The translations under genes and the position numbers were made by a program. A stretch of DNA of 64,000 bases, taken from assembly GCF_014773275.1 (NCBI RefSeq), contig NZ_JACWMW010000007.1, positions 1-64,000 of the forward strand, read 5' to 3'. Below the pieces are notes generated by a model that ran no database searches, was not told where the DNA came from, and worked only from the letters and a program-made list of their open reading frames with translations. Position 1 is the stretch's first letter; every line of letters starts with the position of its first letter. The stretch is from Mucilaginibacter rigui (GTDB taxonomy: Bacteria > Bacteroidota > Bacteroidia > Sphingobacteriales > Sphingobacteriaceae). Positions 59,111 through 64,000 of the stretch are shown piece by piece.

Positions 59111-60715
59111 TTAGTCAACGTTATCGTGCAAAAAAGAGTTGTTGTTCCTGATCTCTGTTTTGCCATCGCTATCCGGCAGTAAAGAGAACCGCGATACCTG
59201 GCTTTCGTCAGACGCGGGGGTTTGCTGCAAGGCAATTTCTTTACGTTTATAAGCAGGGATATTCTCCAGCTCCTGAATGTTACCGTTGCGCAGTTTCATG
59301 CTCAGGTCTTTTAAACGCATAATGCGCTCGCGCGATTTACGCAGTTGCTCTTCTATTGATTCATCTGTTTTATTATCGTCGGCATTAACAACCTCAGGTT
59401 CAGGCTCCGGCTCAGGTGCCCTTACTTCGGCAACGGCCGGTTCAAAGTTCATCACGGTTTCGGTAACCTTAAAAGTAAAGTCAGATGGCTCGTTTTCCTC
59501 AACAGATGGGGCCTCTTCGTTCAGGTCGTACCTGATGATATTTTTATCAGCTGCGTCCTGCTCTTCGGCGCGGGCAAACAGGTCAAATAAACCGGTTTGT
59601 TTTGGCTCGTCCTTCAGTTTCATATATGGGCTGGCATCCATCTCGGCATCAGCTTTAACCGGGGTAATAAATTCATTTACCGGTTTTACCAATGGCTCGT
59701 TCTCTGGCACCAGCATTGATACCACTTTTTTGTTACTGTTCTCTTTTTCGCGCTCGTCTTTAGTTTGGAAACCTGTAGCTATGATAGTTACAGATAGTTT
59801 TTCGCCAAGGTTTTCATCAACGCAGTTACCCCATATCAGGTCGGCAGCTAAACCGGCTTCTTCCTGTATATAATCGGTAATAATGCTCACCTCATCCATC
59901 GTAACCTCTTTAAGGCCCGAGCTTATGTTCAGCAGGATGTAACGTGCACCTTCAATTTCATTATCCTTCAACAATGGAGATGACAAAGCACCTTCCACCG
60001 CTTTTAAAGCACGATTTTCGCCTTCAGCAGTACTGCTACCCATAATGGATACACCACTGTCTTTCATTACCGTACGCACATCCTTAAAGTCGACGTTTAT
60101 ATAACCCGGCAGTGTAATGATCTCAGCAATACCTTTTGCAGCTGTAGTTAAAATATCATCGGCCTGGCCAAAAGCCGAGCTCATGGTTAGGTTGCCAAAT
60201 ATCTGACGCAGCCTGTCGTTTGAGATCACCAGGAAAGAATCTACATATTTTTTCAACTCTTCCATACCCGCATCGGCCTGCATTTTACGGCGTTTGCCTT
60301 CAAATGAGAAAGGTGTGGTGATAATACCTACGGTAAGGATATCAAGTTCGCGTGCGGCTTTGGCAATAATAGGGCTTGCGCCTGTACCGGTACCACCACC
60401 CATACCTGCGGTAATGAACAGCATTTTGGTGTTAGAGCCAAGCATCTGCTTAATATCGTCGATATTCTCGATCGCCGAATTTTTACCTACCTCGGGGATA
60501 GAGCCTGCACCCATACCTTCGGTTAAACTTGCGCCTAACTGTACTTTATTGGGGATAGGGCTTAACTCAAGCGCCTGTGCATCGGTGTTACAAATAATGA
60601 AATCAACACCGGTGATCCCTTGCCTGTACATATGGTTTACTGCGTTACCGCCGCCACCGCCAACACCAATTACTTTGATGATAGACGATTTTTCCTTTAA
60701 CATCTCAAACTGCAT
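59111..60715 (-). CDS. ftsZ: cell division protein FtsZ
   Basis: A 534-residue tubulin-like GTPase that forms the division ring. The N-terminal loop VGGGGGNAVNHM, the tubulin signature GGGTGTG (106-112), and SNDRLRQIFGN are present. Residues from about 325 form a long, acidic, low-complexity linker rich in Glu and Pro (VRAPEPEPEPEV), typical of Bacteroidota, before the conserved C-terminal peptide IPAYKRKEI that binds FtsA. The gene lies 126 bases after ftsA, a gap holding three DnaA-box-like sites. Confidence 0.97.
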   Translation of the reverse strand: MQFEMLKEKSSIIKVIGVGGGGGNAVNHMYRQGITGVDFIICNTDAQALELSPIPNKVQLGASLTEGMGAGSIPEVGKNSAIENIDDIKQMLGSNTKMLFITAGMGGGTGTGASPIIAKAARELDILTVGIITTPFSFEGKRRKMQADAGMEELKKYVDSFLVISNDRLRQIFGNLTMSSAFGQADDILTTAAKGIAEIITLPGYINVDFKDVRTVMKDSGVSIMGSSTAEGENRALKAVEGALSSPLLKDNEIEGARYILLNISSGLKEVTMDEVSIITDYIQEEAGLAADLIWGNCVDENLGEKLSVTIIATGFQTKDEREKENSNKKVVSMLVPENEPLVKPVNEFITPVKADAEMDASPYMKLKDEPKQTGLFDLFARAEEQDAADKNIIRYDLNEEAPSVEENEPSDFTFKVTETVMNFEPAVAEVRAPEPEPEPEVVNADDNKTDESIEEQLRKSRERIMRLKDLSMKLRNGNIQELENIPAYKRKEIALQQTPASDESQVSRFSLLPDSDGKTEIRNNNSFLHDNVD

Positions 60716-60781
60716 AATCCTTATTTTCAGCTATATGTATTCTGATGAATAGATAGTTTTTCTTAATGTAATAATAACGCT

Positions 60782-60823
60782 TTTTCCACAAGCTTTTTCC
60801 ACAAATGTGCACAATGTGGAAAA
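60782..60823. promoter_or_regulatory. cluster of three DnaA-box-like sites between ftsA and ftsZ
   Basis: TTTTCCACA at 60782-60790 and 60795-60803, and its inverse TGTGGAAAA at 60815-60823. Each differs in one base from the DnaA box TTATCCACA. Three such sites in 42 bases are unlikely by chance. Binding of DnaA or another factor that would tie ftsZ expression to replication is inferred. Confidence 0.45.
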
Positions 60824-60841
60824 GTTAGCAGATGTGAATAA

Positions 60842-62188
60842 TTATTTCAAAAAGTCCTCATCTTTGATATCATCCTTAATAAATTTCTTACCCGATTCCA
60901 GTATTTTACCCAATAAACCAAATTTGCGGTCGTCGGTGTATTTAACTTTTTCTGCTTTAACCGCTGCGGCAGGTGTTTGTACAACATCGTTATACTCCAT
61001 TTTTTGGATACCTTTTATCAAAAGGCCTATACCTGTTGCAAATGTTGGGCTTTGCAGGTCTTCGTATATATTTTTCGGCAAAAACTCGTTTTTGGCCAAA
61101 TGCTCGTTAGGGTAACCCACGCGGCAATCTAAACCGGTTACGTATTCTATTAACTGGGTTAGGTGCTTTAACTGCGCACCGCCACCGGTTACCACAATAC
61201 CTGCAATAAGTTTCTTTTCGTAGCCGGATGATTTGATCTCGTAGTACACATGTTCTACAATTTCTTCCATCCGCGCCTGGATCACAAAAGCAAGGTTTTT
61301 AACTGAGATCTCTTTTGGTTCGCGGCCTCGCAAGCCCGGTACGCAAACTATTTCGTTCTCTTTGTTTTCTTCTGCCAAAGCAGATCCGAACCTTACTTTC
61401 AGTTGCTCGGCAATGTTACGCATTACGGAACAACCCTCACGGATATCCTCTGTTACGCTATTACCACCAAACGGGATAACCGCTGTATGGCGGATGATAC
61501 CTTCGTGGAATATGGCCACATCTGTTGTACCACCACCTATATCTACTAAAACCACACCGGCTTCTTTTTCCTCGTCGCTCAACACAGATTCCGACGATGC
61601 TAAAGGCTCCAGTATCAATTCCTGGCTTTCCAGCTGGGCTTTGTTAACGCATTTTACAATGTTTTTTATAGCGGTTACCTGGCCGGATATAATGTGGAAG
61701 TTTGCTTCCAAACGCACGCCTGCCATACCGATCGGGTCTTTTACACCCGGCTCGTTATCTACCGTAAACTCCTGTGGTAATACGTGAATGATTTCCTCGC
61801 CCGGAGGCATCACCAGGTTGTACATATCTTCAACCAGCTTATCAATATCCTTGCGGCTTATTTCGGAGCTTAGGTCTTTACGGGTAATTAAACCACGATG
61901 CTGCAAGCTTTTTATATGCTGACCGGCTATCCCTACGTTCACTATCCTGATCTCGACGTTTGACTGCGTACCCGCAATATCAACCGCTGCTGTGATACCC
62001 TGTACGGTTTTATCAATATTTGATACCATACCACGCGTAACCCCTGCCGACTCGGCTTTACCTATACCCAATACCTCTATTTTGCCGTTTTTGCTCCTGC
62101 GGCCAACTATCGCGCAAATTTTAGTGGTTCCAATATCAAGGCCTACTACAATTGGCGAACTCTTTTCTTGTGTTGAACTTTTGTCCAT
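60842..62188 (-). CDS. ftsA: cell division protein FtsA
   Basis: A 448-residue actin-like protein that anchors FtsZ to the membrane. It has GLDIGTTKICAIVG (phosphate 1), VVLVDIGGGTTDVAIF (phosphate 2), the 1C domain (about 85-165) and a C-terminal amphipathic helix (LGKILESGKKFIKDDI) that binds the membrane. It is four bases downstream of ftsQ. Length is normal for the phylum. Confidence 0.96.
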   Translation of the reverse strand: MDKSSTQEKSSPIVVGLDIGTTKICAIVGRRSKNGKIEVLGIGKAESAGVTRGMVSNIDKTVQGITAAVDIAGTQSNVEIRIVNVGIAGQHIKSLQHRGLITRKDLSSEISRKDIDKLVEDMYNLVMPPGEEIIHVLPQEFTVDNEPGVKDPIGMAGVRLEANFHIISGQVTAIKNIVKCVNKAQLESQELILEPLASSESVLSDEEKEAGVVLVDIGGGTTDVAIFHEGIIRHTAVIPFGGNSVTEDIREGCSVMRNIAEQLKVRFGSALAEENKENEIVCVPGLRGREPKEISVKNLAFVIQARMEEIVEHVYYEIKSSGYEKKLIAGIVVTGGGAQLKHLTQLIEYVTGLDCRVGYPNEHLAKNEFLPKNIYEDLQSPTFATGIGLLIKGIQKMEYNDVVQTPAAAVKAEKVKYTDDRKFGLLGKILESGKKFIKDDIKDEDFLK

Positions 62189-62192
62189 ATAC

Positions 62193-63110
62193 TTAGTTTT
62201 TAATAGATGTCTTCTCTTTTGTGTCTTCTAATACCGGCATGGCATCACTCTTAACCGTGGTATCCCGTTTAAGCTCCGCGCGTTTTAATGAATCGGCCAT
62301 AAACTGTTTATGCCGTTTGATAGAGTCGAGCAAGGTTTCGTTTCTTACCCCCACCACCTGGTTCATATATTTAATGTTGATCAGTTTATAAGCATCCCAC
62401 CCAACCAAAGGCAATGCCTGCTTATAAAATACTTTTAAGTTGTTAAACTTTGTTGCCAGTGAATCGGCATTACCCAGCAGTATACGCTGGTTACCTACGC
62501 GCGGCACAAGTTCTATCTCATGATCCTGGTTGATGTACAGTTGTGCTATCTGCGCATCCCAAAGCGAATCTTTTCGGATAAAATCGGCCGTTTTAAAGAT
62601 ATCTTTTGCCAAAGCCGTATGTAACGAATCTACCTTGTTGGCAAAAAGCTCATCTATGTAACCATTAACCGCTAATACACGTGCTGTAAAATTTTGCGAT
62701 AGCGGCATCTTCAAACCGTGCTCATCCACGTAAAAGTCCTGGTCGAACCGGTTCATGATCCGCAGGATAGGCTGGCGCTGGCTTACCTCAACCTGTAGTA
62801 CACCGTCCATATCCATATATACCGTGGCAAACTCCACAAATGGATTTATCTTCAATTTGTTCTCCAGCGCGTGTATATCAATATTCTCAATCCGGCTGCC
62901 TATCAGCGTATGGCTGGTAGTTTGGAGGATATTATCAACCTCCTGCCTATCTATAAAATACTGGTTGCCGGGTATAAAAACATTCACCTTTTTACAAACC
63001 AGCTCGGCCTTTTTCACCTCAATAAAACTCATAAGCACCACCAGGCCTGCCAGGCTAATAAGCCAGCCAAAAGCAATAAGCAGCGGTTTCCATATGCGTT
63101 TCTTAAACAT
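62193..63110 (-). CDS. ftsQ: FtsQ-like cell division protein
   Basis: A 305-residue bitopic membrane protein with a cytoplasmic basic start (MFKKRIWKP), one helix (about 10-30) and a periplasmic part of 270 residues. The POTRA-like region is KVNVFIPGNQYFIDRQEVDNIL, followed by the beta domain. The long C-terminal tail (SLKRAELKRDTTVKSDAMPVLE) is specific to this phylum. It is poorly conserved in sequence, so the name rests on position between murC and ftsA as well. Its start overlaps the murC end by eight bases. Confidence 0.92.
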   Translation of the reverse strand: MFKKRIWKPLLIAFGWLISLAGLVVLMSFIEVKKAELVCKKVNVFIPGNQYFIDRQEVDNILQTTSHTLIGSRIENIDIHALENKLKINPFVEFATVYMDMDGVLQVEVSQRQPILRIMNRFDQDFYVDEHGLKMPLSQNFTARVLAVNGYIDELFANKVDSLHTALAKDIFKTADFIRKDSLWDAQIAQLYINQDHEIELVPRVGNQRILLGNADSLATKFNNLKVFYKQALPLVGWDAYKLINIKYMNQVVGVRNETLLDSIKRHKQFMADSLKRAELKRDTTVKSDAMPVLEDTKEKTSIKN

Positions 63111-64000
63111 TTTGCAACACCTGTTTTAATGGTAAAACCAATGTATCTATATCGCCCGCGCCTACGGTTAAAAGCAATTCGGGCATCTCGTTTTGTACTA
63201 TGTCAATGCTTTCCTGCTTACCACATTTGCGTTTGTTGGCCATGTGCATTTTCTCTAATATCATTTCGCTATCTACCCCTTCAATAGGCAGTTCGCGGGC
63301 CGGGTAAATATCCAGCATCAGTAATTCATCGGCCATATCAAGCACCTCGGCAAAGCCATCGGCAAAATCGCGGGTGCGGGTAAATAAATGCGGTTGAAAA
63401 ATAACCGTCAGCTTTTTATTTGGATACAGCCTTTTTACTGAGGTTATGGCCGCTCTTAACTCTTCGGGGTGGTGTGCGTAATCATCAATATAAATGTGAT
63501 TGTCGTTTTTTACGATGTATTCGAATCGGCGTTTAACCCCTTTAAAAGAACCCAGTGCCTCGTGTATGGCATCGGCAGAAACCTCTACATGCAGGGCTGC
63601 TTCAATAGCCGCAACAGCATTTTCTATATTATGCAAACCGGCAATACCCATTTTTATATTGGGAATGCTGGTTTTACCATCGTTAAAGTCAAAGTAAAAG
63701 TTACCCTCTTCTATCCGCACATTGGTTGCACTAGCCTGCGCCTGCTCGTTCATCGCATAAGTGAGGCCATCGCCAAGGGGCAGACCCTTATGGTAAATAA
63801 GTGTACCGCCCTGCTTTAGCTGCGAGGCAAAAAGCTTAAACGATTCTTCCAGTTGGGAATGATCGCCGTAAATATCCAGGTGATCGGCATCCATGGATGT
63901 GATGATGGCGATATCCGGGTGCAGTGTAAGGAACGAACGGTCGTACTCGTCGGCCTCAACCACCATAATGTTATTATCGCCATAAAGCACATTGGTTTGG
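63103..64000 (-). CDS. murC: UDP-N-acetylmuramate--L-alanine ligase, C-terminal part (partial)
   Basis: Only the C-terminal about 298 residues are in the window; the start lies beyond 64000. The visible part begins QTNVLYGDNNIMVVEADEYDRSF, a diagnostic Mur ligase central domain, then ITSMDADHLDIYGD and a third domain starting about PNIKMGIAGLHNIENAVA, with DDYAHHPEELRAAI and FQPHLFTRTRDF, typical MurC motifs. MurC adds L-Ala to UDP-MurNAc in peptidoglycan synthesis. It overlaps ftsQ by eight bases and is the head of the visible division cluster. Confidence 0.93.
   Translation of the reverse strand, partial: QTNVLYGDNNIMVVEADEYDRSFLTLHPDIAIITSMDADHLDIYGDHSQLEESFKLFASQLKQGGTLIYHKGLPLGDGLTYAMNEQAQASATNVRIEEGNFYFDFNDGKTSIPNIKMGIAGLHNIENAVAAIEAALHVEVSADAIHEALGSFKGVKRRFEYIVKNDNHIYIDDYAHHPEELRAAITSVKRLYPNKKLTVIFQPHLFTRTRDFADGFAEVLDMADELLMLDIYPARELPIEGVDSEMILEKMHMANKRKCGKQESIDIVQNEMPELLLTVGAGDIDTLVLPLKQVLQNV

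Overview
The window looks like chromosomal DNA of a Bacteroidota bacterium of the family Sphingobacteriaceae, with Mucilaginibacter or Pedobacter the most likely genera. Reasons: many exported proteins with carboxypeptidase-regulatory (CarboxypepD_reg/DUF5686) domains, a 58-residue Hc1-type histone-like protein, a DUF6496 protein, a eukaryote-like class Ia ribonucleotide reductase, an ECF sigma/anti-sigma pair, promoters of the Bacteroidota TAnnTTTG type, and gaps filled with hairpin repeats. The genus is inference. No tRNA, rRNA, CRISPR array, transposase or phage gene was seen. Most of the window is ordinary core genome.

Layout. 0-11 kb: aldo/keto reductase, a DUF5686 surface protein, a GNAT acetyltransferase, an overlapping guaA - lipoprotein - rRNA methyltransferase operon and a large FtsX-type permease. 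11-16 kb: MarC and MFS transporters, a CAT-type amino acid permease and an OmpW-type porin, separated by repeat-filled gaps. 16-26 kb: two small membrane-associated genes, the membrane pyrophosphatase hppA, a second amino acid permease overlapping a PBP4-type carboxypeptidase, a class II cyclic-nucleotide phosphodiesterase, an AI-2E family transporter and small genes. 26-35 kb: an oxidoreductase, ligA, an endonuclease/phosphatase-fold protein, a VWA-like membrane protein, a tandem pair of unknown exported proteins and fabG.

35-48 kb is the most individual part. It holds tandem small exported Cys-rich proteins with a third, dead copy next to them, an AT-rich stretch with a membrane protein and a Ser/Thr protein kinase, the nrdB-nrdA operon with a long unusual leader, msrB, a serine hydrolase, a sigma/anti-sigma/DUF4252-like cluster and a tandem lipoprotein pair. 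48-64 kb returns to core functions: sucD, a dicarboxylate symporter, TauE/SafE, an alpha/beta hydrolase, DoxX, UbiD, dapA, the histone-like gene, an alpha-oxoamine synthase family enzyme, and the end of a division and cell-wall cluster, murC-ftsQ-ftsA-ftsZ, cut by the window edge.

No clearly new multi-gene system was found. Best leads: an in-frame-stop relic of the Cys-rich gene (36152-36228); a 57-codon coding-like frame without a normal start, directly behind a promoter-like TATCTTTG in the nrd leader (42347-42520); -7 promoter elements lying 3 to 7 bases before start codons, suggesting leaderless mRNAs; a recurrent TAnnTTAG variant at fixed distance; a cluster of three DnaA-box-like sites between ftsA and ftsZ; and the AT-rich kinase locus.
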